DNA from: DATHKG01 sp035489435
GTDB lineage: Bacteria > Bacteroidota > Bacteroidia > Chitinophagales > Chitinophagaceae
Reading direction: 5' to 3' (one strand)
Assembly: GCA_035489435.1 (NCBI GenBank)
Contig: DATHKG010000123.1
Length of the DNA: 64,000 bases
Numbering within the stretch: the first letter of the stretch is position 1; every line of letters begins with the position of its first letter. Both the position numbers and the translations under genes were made by a program. This document shows positions 43,618 through 51,840 of this stretch, in pieces. The notes beneath the pieces were generated by a model. That model saw only the letters and a list, made by a program, of their open reading frames with translations. It was not told where the DNA came from and searched no databases.

Positions 43618-43902
43618 ATGACTTTCGATGATTTTATCGCCTCGCTGAAAAAAGATACACCTCCCGGTGGTATAAGTCCTTTGTTACTGGCTTTATGGTA
43701 CGATGGCAAAAATGACTGGACCGGTTCTCATAACATAGCACAGGATATACATTCCAACGATGGATCATGGATCCATGCCTATCTTCATCGCAAAGAAGGC
43801 GATCCGGGCAATGCCGCCTACTGGTACCGGAAAGCCGGCAAACCCGTCCCAACCATCTCCCTGGAAATGGAATGGGAGGCCTTAGTTAAAGCGTTAATTT
43901 AG
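43618..43902 (+). CDS. Small conserved protein of unknown function
   Basis: A 94-residue protein without signal peptide or membrane segment. It is rich in Trp and His (LLALWYDGKNDWTGSHNIAQ, DGSWIHAYLHRKEGDPGNA) and has an SEL1/TPR-like phrase NAAYWYRKAGKPV, which suggests a single helical-repeat motif. The composition and high Trp content argue for a real, conserved protein. It is the only gene of its strand here, between ruvB and the M23 peptidase gene. Function unknown. Confidence 0.75.
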   Translation: MTFDDFIASLKKDTPPGGISPLLLALWYDGKNDWTGSHNIAQDIHSNDGSWIHAYLHRKEGDPGNAAYWYRKAGKPVPTISLEMEWEALVKALI

Positions 43903-43908
43903 GATCCA

Positions 43909-44029
43909 GTGGTGAGTTTGAGTGAATTAGTGCTGAGTGTGTGAATATAAAAAAACGTTCCAAAATAAAATTTATCATTTTTTATTTCTTTAACTCAACT
44001 CACCACGCACCACTCACAACTCACAACTA
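43909..44029. repeat. Heptanucleotide repeat, imperfect inverted pair (copy 4)
   Basis: GTGGTGAGTTTGAGT-type units at 43909-43945 face AACTCAACTCACCAC and ACTCACAACTCACAAC units at 43992-44029, giving an imperfect inverted repeat in the convergent gap between the small gene and the M23 peptidase gene. Confidence 0.8.
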
Positions 44030-44031
44030 TA

Positions 44032-44721
44032 TTAAACAAACTTATTAAGTTGAAGAATGACGTCCGGATCAGGCGAATTGCTTAACCACTTTGCCTTTTC
44101 CGACACCCGGCAAACACCGGGATAATCACCGCGGAAAGTTCCCATATCATAGATCACCTGGAAATGCAGATGGGGTGGCCAGTTGCCGTTTTCAGCAGTC
44201 GGTCCGAAATGCGCAATTTCTTCACCCCTTACCACATATTGACCTTCAGACAGGTGATCAATATCGCGAAGGCTAAGATGACCGTATAAAGTATAAAAAG
44301 GAAGGCCATCGAGCTGGTGTAACAAAATAATTGTTGCCCCATAGTCTCCAAAATGATTATTATAATTAAAACTATGAACCATCCCACCCAGTGGTGCGAA
44401 AACCGGCGTTCCTGCTTCGCCCCATATATCTGTGCCAAGGTGTAAGCGTCTTGGTTCGTCACCCGATCTGCCTGCATCAAATACCGTACTCCGGCTATAA
44501 ACCGTGCGATGTTCATTATATCCACCAATACCATATCTCGCGTTGGCCGCTTTTAACCTGCCGCTGATATATTTAGAAAACAAATTGGTATCGCTGACTA
44601 TTGCAGAACTGATTTCGGGATTGGCCTTTGTAAGATCCAATAGCAGTAATTTATCGTTTGCCGCATCAAAGGGAACAACATGATGGTATTGCGACTGGTA
44701 CCTGGTAAGTATATTATTCAA
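44032..44721 (-). CDS. M23-family peptidoglycan endopeptidase
   Basis: A 229-residue LytM/M23 zinc metallopeptidase. The motifs HLGTD (about residue 92, HxxxD) and HLHFQVI (HxH) supply the zinc ligands, with YGHLS between them; this set is complete, so the enzyme should be active. No signal peptide is evident, which is unusual for a cell-wall hydrolase. The start is TTG at 44721, overlapping the TGA of the upstream ankyrin gene in a TTGA tetranucleotide, so the two are translated in tandem. Confidence 0.88.
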   Translation of the reverse strand: MNNILTRYQSQYHHVVPFDAANDKLLLLDLTKANPEISSAIVSDTNLFSKYISGRLKAANARYGIGGYNEHRTVYSRSTVFDAGRSGDEPRRLHLGTDIWGEAGTPVFAPLGGMVHSFNYNNHFGDYGATIILLHQLDGLPFYTLYGHLSLRDIDHLSEGQYVVRGEEIAHFGPTAENGNWPPHLHFQVIYDMGTFRGDYPGVCRVSEKAKWLSNSPDPDVILQLNKFV

Positions 44722-45200
44722 GAGCCTGCAAATTCTTCCATGATTTCAATCGCTTCTACGTTACCTTGTTGAACAGCAAGGTCAAAAGCAGTCAGGCCAC
44801 GGTTTTCAGTCACTGTTACATCAGCACCATGTTCAAGCAAAACCCTTACAACCTGGTTTCTGCCAAACATGGTTGCAAACATCAACGCTGTCCCGCCGTT
44901 ACCATGTTTGAGGTTTATATCTGCGCCATTCCCGAGCAACCATTTCGCGAGCTCAGTATAACCTTTAAAGCTTACTCCCATCAAAGCCGTGTTGCCACCT
45001 GCATCCCCGGCATTTATATCAGCTCCGGCTTCTAACAATATGCGTGCTGCCTCCGGTTGATTATTATAGGTAGCAAGGATTAGCGGCGTATATCCCCTCG
45101 CGTCCGAACAATTAACTTCGGCACCACCTGCTATCAATTGCTGTAACAATACGGTGTCACCGGTTCTTGCAGCATCAAAAATTTTGTTGTCAACGGCCAT
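44718..45200 (-). CDS. Ankyrin-repeat protein
   Basis: A 160-residue cytoplasmic protein of four to five ankyrin repeats (for example DARGYTPLILATYNNQPEAA, DAGGNTALMGVSFKGYTELA, GNGGTALMFATMFGRNQV and ENRGLTAFDLAVQQGNVEA). These are protein-binding scaffolds. Its TGA overlaps the M23 peptidase start, so it may bind or restrain that enzyme; this is inferred from coupling only. Confidence 0.9.
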   Translation of the reverse strand: MAVDNKIFDAARTGDTVLLQQLIAGGAEVNCSDARGYTPLILATYNNQPEAARILLEAGADINAGDAGGNTALMGVSFKGYTELAKWLLGNGADINLKHGNGGTALMFATMFGRNQVVRVLLEHGADVTVTENRGLTAFDLAVQQGNVEAIEIMEEFAGS

Positions 45201-45591
45201 TATAATTGATTTATTGAGATGAACAGTTCAGGATTTTTCAGATACCTTCCCTGCTCAGAGTTTCATTTTATTAATCAGGTTTTCATTTAATTAATAAGCA
45301 TTTCATTGGTCAGTACCTTTTTGTTTAAGTTGGCTTGTTTTGGCCGCGTTTTGGTCAGGCAGTACAAACTGGCTTTTTTCTGCTGGTTTTAAAAATGCCC
45401 CGTTTTGAAGAACAGGCCGTCTAAAGTTATTGAATTTTCAAATGGTTCATGGCTGACGCCTCAATTCATCTTCAATTTTCATTCCCGGAATCAAAAATCC
45501 TTCCGCTTATCAATTTCTGAATTTTTGGAATCCATAATCATTTAACTTAGGAATCGTCAATTATCAAAGGACCAGTCAAAACTAACACAGC
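45201..45591. other. Intergenic stretch, divergent ankyrin and Tricorn genes
   Basis: A 391-base divergent gap. I see no gene. At 45261-45317 it has 2.5 copies of a 20-base unit beginning TTTCATTTTATTAAT, and the rest is AT-rich with no clear TAnnTTTG match. It must hold the two promoters. Confidence 0.7.
45261..45317. repeat. 20-bp tandem repeat in the divergent gap
   Basis: Units 45261-45280 and 45281-45300 plus a partial third, each starting TTTCATT. Degenerate. Confidence 0.65.
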
Positions 45592-48500
45592 ATGAAAAAA
45601 CTGACCAGCTTACTGCTTTTATTGGTGACGGCCACTGCTGTCATGTCACAAAACAGTCCCATGTGGATGCGTTATCCCGCTATCTCACCAGACGGAAAAA
45701 CGATCGTTTTCAGCTACAAAGGTGATCTCTATAAGGTAGCCTCTGCCGGAGGTGAAGCGACACCGCTAACACTTCATGAAGCACATGATTATATGCCGGT
45801 CTGGAGCCGGGATGGCAAATCGATTGCGTTTGCCAGCGACCGGTATGGAAATTTTGATGTATTCGTGATGCCTTCCAACGGAGGTGAAGCAAAACGACTG
45901 ACCTATCATTCAGCAAACGACTATCCCTACGACTTTACACCCGACGGGAAATCTGTATTGTTTGGCACAGGCAGAAATGATATCTATACCAGTGCCAGGT
46001 TCCCAATAAGGAATATTTTCAGTAAACTTTATAAGGTGCCGGTTGAAGGCGGAAGATCAGTGATGTTTCTTTCGGCAGGATCTGAATTTGCCCGTTTCAA
46101 TAACAAAGGTGATCAACTGATTTTCCAGGACAGGAAGGGTTTCGAAGATCCCTGGCGTAAACATCATACATCTTCAGTTACCAGGGATATCTGGTTATAT
46201 GATGTCAAAAAAGATGACTATCAGCAGGTTTCAGGGTTTGAAGGCGAAAACCGGGAGCCTTTGTTTTCTGCAGATGATAAATCGCTCTATTACCTGAGTG
46301 AAAAAAATGGCAGCACCCAGAATATATATAAGGCAACTGTCGGAGAAAAATCTGCTGAAATACAGGTGACGAAGTTTACAAAAAACCCGGTAAGACATCT
46401 TACACGTTCCAATGACAATATGCTTTGTTTTACTTATGACGGTTCGATTTATACATTAAAGGAAAACGATTCACCCAAAAAAGTTGCCATAACAATCAAC
46501 ACTGATGGCCGAACAAATACCGAAAAAATTATCCCGATCAATACCGGTGTTACTCAAACAACACTTTCTCCTAATGGAAAAGAAATAGCCTTCATTGTTC
46601 GTGGTGAAGTATTTGTGACTTCGGTAGAAGGAGGAATTACAAAACGTATAACCAATACCCCGGTGCAGGAAAGAACTGTTGAATTCAGTCCTGATGGCCG
46701 TTCATTGGTCTACGCTTCAGAAAGAAACAATAGCTGGAACATTTACCGTTCTACCATTGAAAGAAAAGAAGAACCCTATTTCTATACTTCAACCGTATTG
46801 AAAGAAGAGCCATTGCTAACTACCGAAGCAGAAGAATTTCAACCGGTCTATTCACCAGATGGAAAGGAAATCGCTTACCTGGAAGAAAGGAATCTCATCA
46901 GGGTTTATAACATCGCTGATAAAAAATCAAGGACCATCGTACCAAAAGGAATAAACTTTTCTTATGCTGATGGCGACCAGTATTTTACCTGGTCACCTGA
47001 TAGCAAATGGTTAGCTTTTAATTCTGCAGAGGGAGCATGGAGCAGGGCTGAAGTTTCACTGATGAAAGCTGATGGTTCAGGTGAAAGAATTAATCTGACC
47101 CAAAGCGGTTTTTTTGATGGCGGTGCAAAATGGACCATGAGTGGAAAAGCAATCATCTGGACTACTGACCGTGACGGCAAAAAGCCACTGGCTTTCCAGG
47201 GTGCACGTGAAGTGGATGTTTATGCCATGTTTTTCGACCAGGAATTGTATGACCGTTTCAAGTTGAATAAAGATGATTTTTCACTCTTAAAAGAAAAAGA
47301 AGAAAACGAGAAAAAGGAAAAAAAGGATACCGCGCTGCAGGATGCTATTGCGAAAAAGGAGAAAGACTGGAAACCTTTATTTGAAAACCTGGAAAACCGT
47401 AAAGTCAGGCTCACTATCAACTCCGGTAACATTTCAGATTATTTGTTATCCACGGATGGAGAGAAATTGTATTACCTGGCGAGGGTTGAAAAAGGCTATG
47501 ATTTATGGCTGACTAATACCAGGACGCGTGAAACAAAAATTCTTTCCAAACTTGATGGAGGTCCTGCTGGTATGGAAATTTCAAAAGATGGAAAAAACAT
47601 TTTTGTTGTGAGTGATGGCAAGATAATGAAGGTCGATGCTGATGCCGGTCGTGTTGCGCCTGTGATCGTGAACGGCGAAATGAACCTGAATACCGCCGCG
47701 GAAAGACAATATATTTTTGAACATGCATGGCGCCAGGTTTTGAAAAAGTTTTATGACCCGGAAATGAAGGGAGTAGACTGGAAACTCTATAAGGAAACCT
47801 ACGCGAAATTCCTGCCTCATATAAATAACAATAATGATTTCCAGGAGTTGCTGAGCGAGATGCTGGGCGAGTTAAACGCTTCGCATACTGGTGGACGTTA
47901 CGCACCCGCAATTACAAATCCTGATATCACAGCAAGCCTTGGTTTGCTTTATGACGAAACCTTCGATGGCCCGGGTGTTAAGGTAATGGAGGTGTTGGAA
48001 GGGGGTCCTTTTTTAAATGCAAAAACAAAACTTACCAGGGGTGTTGTGATTGAAAAAATTGATGGTGAAACGATCACCGCAGATATGGACTGGAACAAAT
48101 TACTGAATCGAAAGGCAACTAAAAACGTATTACTAACGGTTTATAATCCTGCCACCAAAGAACGTTGGGATGAAAGTTTGAAACCAATCACCCAAGTTGA
48201 AGAACAGGGATTGCTTTATAATCGTTGGGTGAAAATGATGCGTAAAAAAGTGGATGAATTAAGCGGTGGCAAGGTTGGTTATGTACATGTGCAAGGCATG
48301 AATGATGGAAGTTTCAGAACAGTTTATGAAGATGTGCTTGGTAAAAATGCTGATAAGGAAGCGCTGATAGTTGATACCAGATTTAACGGCGGGGGCTGGC
48401 TGCACGATGACCTGGTATCTTTTCTTGGCGGTAAACCATATCTCGATTTTTCTCCACAGGGCGCAAAACCAACTTCCGGTGAGCCAAGAAATAAATGGGC

Positions 48501-48849
48501 CAAACCCTCTTCGGTAGTTATGAGCGAAAGCAATTATTCTGATGCTTTCCTTTTCCCTTATGCTTATAAAAGCCTCGGACTCGGCAAACTGATTGGCATG
48601 CCTGTCCCAGGTACTGGTACGGCTGTGTGGTGGGAAACCCAGATAGATCCTACCCTGGTGTTTGGTATTCCAATGGTTGCTACAATAGGCAAGGAGAACA
48701 GGCCTACTGAAAATCTTCAACTGGAGCCGGATATCAAAGTGCCTAATGATTTCAAAGCGATTTTGTCAGGCAAGGATCAGCAATTGGAAAGAGCTGTACA
48801 GGAAATGCTGAACGAGATCAAAAATAAACCAGTAAAAAAGGCTTTTTAA
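45592..48849 (+). CDS. Tricorn-like secreted S41 protease with beta-propeller and PDZ
   Basis: A 1085-residue secreted protein. Signal peptide MKKLTSLLLLLVTATAVMS is followed by PD40/WD40-like propeller blades (PAISPDGKTIVFSYKGDLY, PVWSRDGKSIAFAS, ... to about residue 650), a helical Lys/Glu-rich linker (about 560-590), a PDZ region near 780-860 and the S41 catalytic core (YVHVQGMNDGSF, VDTRFNGGGWLHDD). The catalytic Ser is probably in SESNYSDAFLFP, and GMPVPGTGTAVWW follows the family. It would degrade peptides in the periplasm or outside. A strong terminator follows. Confidence 0.93.
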   Translation: MKKLTSLLLLLVTATAVMSQNSPMWMRYPAISPDGKTIVFSYKGDLYKVASAGGEATPLTLHEAHDYMPVWSRDGKSIAFASDRYGNFDVFVMPSNGGEAKRLTYHSANDYPYDFTPDGKSVLFGTGRNDIYTSARFPIRNIFSKLYKVPVEGGRSVMFLSAGSEFARFNNKGDQLIFQDRKGFEDPWRKHHTSSVTRDIWLYDVKKDDYQQVSGFEGENREPLFSADDKSLYYLSEKNGSTQNIYKATVGEKSAEIQVTKFTKNPVRHLTRSNDNMLCFTYDGSIYTLKENDSPKKVAITINTDGRTNTEKIIPINTGVTQTTLSPNGKEIAFIVRGEVFVTSVEGGITKRITNTPVQERTVEFSPDGRSLVYASERNNSWNIYRSTIERKEEPYFYTSTVLKEEPLLTTEAEEFQPVYSPDGKEIAYLEERNLIRVYNIADKKSRTIVPKGINFSYADGDQYFTWSPDSKWLAFNSAEGAWSRAEVSLMKADGSGERINLTQSGFFDGGAKWTMSGKAIIWTTDRDGKKPLAFQGAREVDVYAMFFDQELYDRFKLNKDDFSLLKEKEENEKKEKKDTALQDAIAKKEKDWKPLFENLENRKVRLTINSGNISDYLLSTDGEKLYYLARVEKGYDLWLTNTRTRETKILSKLDGGPAGMEISKDGKNIFVVSDGKIMKVDADAGRVAPVIVNGEMNLNTAAERQYIFEHAWRQVLKKFYDPEMKGVDWKLYKETYAKFLPHINNNNDFQELLSEMLGELNASHTGGRYAPAITNPDITASLGLLYDETFDGPGVKVMEVLEGGPFLNAKTKLTRGVVIEKIDGETITADMDWNKLLNRKATKNVLLTVYNPATKERWDESLKPITQVEEQGLLYNRWVKMMRKKVDELSGGKVGYVHVQGMNDGSFRTVYEDVLGKNADKEALIVDTRFNGGGWLHDDLVSFLGGKPYLDFSPQGAKPTSGEPRNKWAKPSSVVMSESNYSDAFLFPYAYKSLGLGKLIGMPVPGTGTAVWWETQIDPTLVFGIPMVATIGKENRPTENLQLEPDIKVPNDFKAILSGKDQQLERAVQEMLNEIKNKPVKKAF

Positions 48850-48867
48850 TGCGATCGTTTTATATGC

Positions 48868-48899
48868 AAAAACCGGCAATTGATTTTGCCGGTTTTTTT
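48868..48899 (+). terminator. Intrinsic terminator after the Tricorn-like gene
   Basis: A 12-bp stem AAAAACCGGCAA with TTGCCGGTTTTT (48868-48879 with 48886-48897), loop TTGATT, flanked by A and T runs so it can work in both directions between convergent genes. Confidence 0.88.
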
Positions 48900-48919
48900 G
48901 TGTGATAAGAAGAACACGA

Positions 48920-49909
48920 TTATCGAAGAAAAAAGGTATTTTGAATTCCTTGTTTAAAACGCCAGGTAGCATAAACATTGTGGATGTGTGCAAGGGTTTG
49001 GAGAGAACTATCAACCTGGCCTGAGGTCATAATTCTAAAAACAAATAATCTATGAATACCTGCATCAAAAGATCTTTCAAGCTGAAGCTCTTTATAGCTG
49101 ACAGATCCTTCAGGGATAGGAAGCTGAAACCCGTTTGACACAAGGGCTGAAAAAGGAAAAACAAGTGCTTCCTTTAAAGGTTGCATGTGATTTTTTCCGA
49201 GGCTGTAAACCATTTTAAAAGCGGCGGCATTCATATCAGACAGTAAGATCTTTTTTGAAGCTTCTACCTGAGCACAAGCCAGGCCTCCGTGCCTTAGAGA
49301 AATTACATAATAGTTGGCACTTACCTGTCCGTGGAGGTCAGTTGGGAAAAGGTTGAAAAGTCCACTTTTTTCAACCGTAATAAGGGAAATCGTTCTTGGA
49401 AGCGAATATGCTATTTGTACCTGCTTATATAAATTGCCTGCCAGAAAAACGTTACCCGGTTTATAGTTATAAAGCCTGTTATATAATTGACCAGCTGCCT
49501 GGCCAAATAAAGATGTGAAATGATGTTCGCCATTAACCCCTTTATAAAAGTTAATATCGCCATCATCAGTATTTATTGATTTTATTTTTTTTAACTCCAG
49601 CTTTGCAATGGTTGCATTAAGCTTGAAAGATCCGTTTTTTGGTAATGGATTCTGACTGAAGTTGATGGTAATTTTTTCAGAGCTGTGCGTATTGTAATTT
49701 GAAGATAAGGCCAAAATAAGGGGGCAATAACCTGTAAAGGCATGATGATTTGTAACGTCTGCTACAATGTTACCTTTTTCAATAAGACTGAGCTGGAGCG
49801 GAAGTTGAAAAGATTCTTTTGAGAGACATAAATATTCCTGTGGGTAATGCAGGCCCTCTAATCGTTTTGTTATTTTTTTAAACTTGTTCATTTTTTTTGA
49901 GATCTTCAT
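48920..49909 (-). CDS. Uncharacterised protein, possibly flavin-reductase-like C-terminal half
   Basis: A 329-residue protein that I cannot assign with confidence. There is no signal peptide. The C-terminal half (about 160-310: SLPRTISLITV, LFNLFPTDLHG, CAQVEASKKILLSDM, DAGIHRLFVFRI) vaguely follows the strand order of FMN-binding flavin-reductase-like split barrels, but the FMN signature is not clear. The N-terminal half (strand-rich, about 30-110) is unlike anything I recognise. ATG 49909 is preferred to the TTG at 49921. The next gene upstream (50473) is on the same strand. Confidence 0.7.
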   Translation of the reverse strand: MKISKKMNKFKKITKRLEGLHYPQEYLCLSKESFQLPLQLSLIEKGNIVADVTNHHAFTGYCPLILALSSNYNTHSSEKITINFSQNPLPKNGSFKLNATIAKLELKKIKSINTDDGDINFYKGVNGEHHFTSLFGQAAGQLYNRLYNYKPGNVFLAGNLYKQVQIAYSLPRTISLITVEKSGLFNLFPTDLHGQVSANYYVISLRHGGLACAQVEASKKILLSDMNAAAFKMVYSLGKNHMQPLKEALVFPFSALVSNGFQLPIPEGSVSYKELQLERSFDAGIHRLFVFRIMTSGQVDSSLQTLAHIHNVYATWRFKQGIQNTFFLR

Positions 49910-49978
49910 AGACGGGGTCAACCAAATGACCTGAAGTGGACTTATTGGCTTTGATCCATTCGTTGGACCTTAGCTGCA

Positions 49979-50473
49979 CTATAAGCTGACAGGTTCTTTT
50001 AAATCAAAAGACGGTATTTCAATTTGCTCAAGCATTTTCTCTTCGAGCATGTTTGCATATGTTTCGAAATAAACAATTACATCTTCTCTTTGATTTCGTT
50101 TGAGCCAGCGGAAACCGCCAGGCAGATTATTAAGCACGGCGCTATCTTCCAGGTACTCAAGATTATGTATATCGATATTGGTAAGTCCCATTGAACGCAG
50201 TTCAGTAATCAGCAAACCAAGGGGAATTCCAGTCACTGCGCAAGACTCCTCAACAATCTCTGTCCACTCACCATAGCCAGTATGCGCATAAGACTGTATC
50301 TCCTCCTTACTTAATCTTGTTACTACCTGTAACAAATGACCGCAGTTGCACGCTCCGTGATGTCCCCAGGCATAAAAAGCGCCGCTCCGCAAATTGTTTG
50401 CAGCTGTTCTCAGACCCCCGACGAGGATATCCGTTTTTGCTCCCAGGCTGCCAGCTGTCACGTTCGTTGTCAT
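49979..50473 (-). CDS. Conserved protein of unknown function
   Basis: A 164-residue cytoplasmic protein starting MTTNVTAGSLGAKTDILVGG. It has a Cys/His-rich segment near residue 38-48 (WGHHGACNCGHLL), a possible metal site, then a mostly helical region (SKEEIQSYAHTGYGEWTEIV; YFETYANMLEEKML). A longer in-frame start at 50524 adds 17 residues of no family character. It is on the same strand as the preceding unknown gene (gap about 70 bases) and diverges from a secreted-protein gene. Confidence 0.72.
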   Translation of the reverse strand: MTTNVTAGSLGAKTDILVGGLRTAANNLRSGAFYAWGHHGACNCGHLLQVVTRLSKEEIQSYAHTGYGEWTEIVEESCAVTGIPLGLLITELRSMGLTNIDIHNLEYLEDSAVLNNLPGGFRWLKRNQREDVIVYFETYANMLEEKMLEQIEIPSFDLKEPVSL

Positions 50474-50593
50474 ACGTGTAATTTCCGAAAAAAAGTGAAC
50501 ATCTCTCCACTTTGATATTGGCAAAAAAACACGGAGAATGTTAAAAACTCCGGGCTCATGTAATATAAACTTACCTCAATCGTTGTTATCCGG

Positions 50594-51709
50594 TTGAATC
50601 TTAAAACATTTGATTTGAAACTATCCGCCTGCATCGCATTTTTAACTGTATCCTTTGCCTTTAGAACCCAGGTTTCCGGCCAGACTATCACTGGTGCCTG
50701 GAAAGGGAAGATTGGTTCCATGAGAACAGAACTGAAGCTGATCAAAAAAGGCGATAGCCTGATGGGGACTTCCTATTATTATTCAGGCAAGAACAATTAC
50801 AGACGATATTCAATCAAGGGCTATTTCGATCCGGAAACAAATAATGTAATCTGGTGGGATGATGTATTGCTGGAAGAAAAAGGCAGCGGTTCAGGTTTTA
50901 GTCATAAAGAACCCTTTTTATCAGTGGCTGATTTCAACTGTCCGGGTGAAAACAAGATGTTGCTTGAAGGGAGATCCAGCGATAAGGATGATATGGACGA
51001 ACAGACCGGCCCGGTCCAGATGGAAAAAACAACAGGCTTTACTTTTACAGACGAATGGGATTACGTGTTGGAAAATTATTTCGTAGGCGCAAATCATCCG
51101 GACATCATCGATAGTGTTGCCAACATTGCGTTTATGCAGCCACCGGTTCCAAAAGGATTTGAAGGCACGTTGACTCCGCCGTTGGTAAGGACGGATCCAT
51201 CGCTAAAGGCAGCGCGTATTCCTGAGACTGCTACTTTACCACAGGCTTCGGCGGAGATAAAAATTCCCAAAACCGCAGAGCATTCATCAGTTGCAACAGC
51301 CGATCCTGTTATTGTTCCTGAAGCAACCGGAAAAAAAGCGCCTATCCAATCTATAGAACAAAAATTTGCAGGAAGGACGAATAAATTACAAACCGTTATT
51401 CCTGTAACTGCAGAAAAGATTGAATTAAGATTTTATGACAATGCGCAGGTTGATGGCGACTCGATTGCTTTGTTTTTAAATGGCCGGATGCTGTTTAAAA
51501 ACATAAGACTCACCGACCAGGCATATACGCTTATGCTGAACGCCAGCGACCTTGGTGATGACAATGAACTGGTAATGGTTGCCGAAAATCTCGGGTCGAT
51601 CCCACCGAACACTTCATTTATGGTGGCGATTGTGGGCGACAAACGTTATGAGGCACGCTTATATGCAAACGAAAACAGCTCTGCGCTGATAAGGTTTGTT
51701 AAGCAATAA
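50594..51709 (+). CDS. Secreted protein of unknown function
   Basis: A 371-residue protein with a probable signal peptide (KLSACIAFLTVSFAFRTQVSGQ). Residues about 31-150 form a strand-rich domain (ITGAWKGKIGSMRTELKL, MGTSYYYSGKNNYRRYSIKG) resembling lipocalin-like or DUF-type ligand-binding domains of the phylum. A Pro/Ala-rich low-complexity linker (about 185-255) leads to a second beta domain (KIELRFYDNAQVDGDSIALF ... VAIVGDKRYEARLYAN). No ATG is available; TTG at 50594 or 50615 are candidates. A periplasmic or surface role is inferred. Confidence 0.75.
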   Translation: MNLKTFDLKLSACIAFLTVSFAFRTQVSGQTITGAWKGKIGSMRTELKLIKKGDSLMGTSYYYSGKNNYRRYSIKGYFDPETNNVIWWDDVLLEEKGSGSGFSHKEPFLSVADFNCPGENKMLLEGRSSDKDDMDEQTGPVQMEKTTGFTFTDEWDYVLENYFVGANHPDIIDSVANIAFMQPPVPKGFEGTLTPPLVRTDPSLKAARIPETATLPQASAEIKIPKTAEHSSVATADPVIVPEATGKKAPIQSIEQKFAGRTNKLQTVIPVTAEKIELRFYDNAQVDGDSIALFLNGRMLFKNIRLTDQAYTLMLNASDLGDDNELVMVAENLGSIPPNTSFMVAIVGDKRYEARLYANENSSALIRFVKQ

Positions 51710-51785
51710 CGACACATTCGAATCAGGAGTTATTATGTGGTATCAATACCCAAGCGGCGAGCTAAAGTCAATTCCTGTAAAAGTA

Positions 51786-51819
51786 AACTGGCTGGCCATC
51801 CTTGGATTGCCAGCCAGTT
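51786..51819. terminator. Stem-loop in the convergent gap before leuS
   Basis: A perfect 11-bp inverted repeat, AACTGGCTGGC and GCCAGCCAGTT, with a 12-base loop. It lacks a direct T-run but sits between the stops of the secreted-protein gene and leuS, so it may end both transcripts. Confidence 0.6.
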
Positions 51820-51840
51820 CGATACTTTACCACAAAAAAA

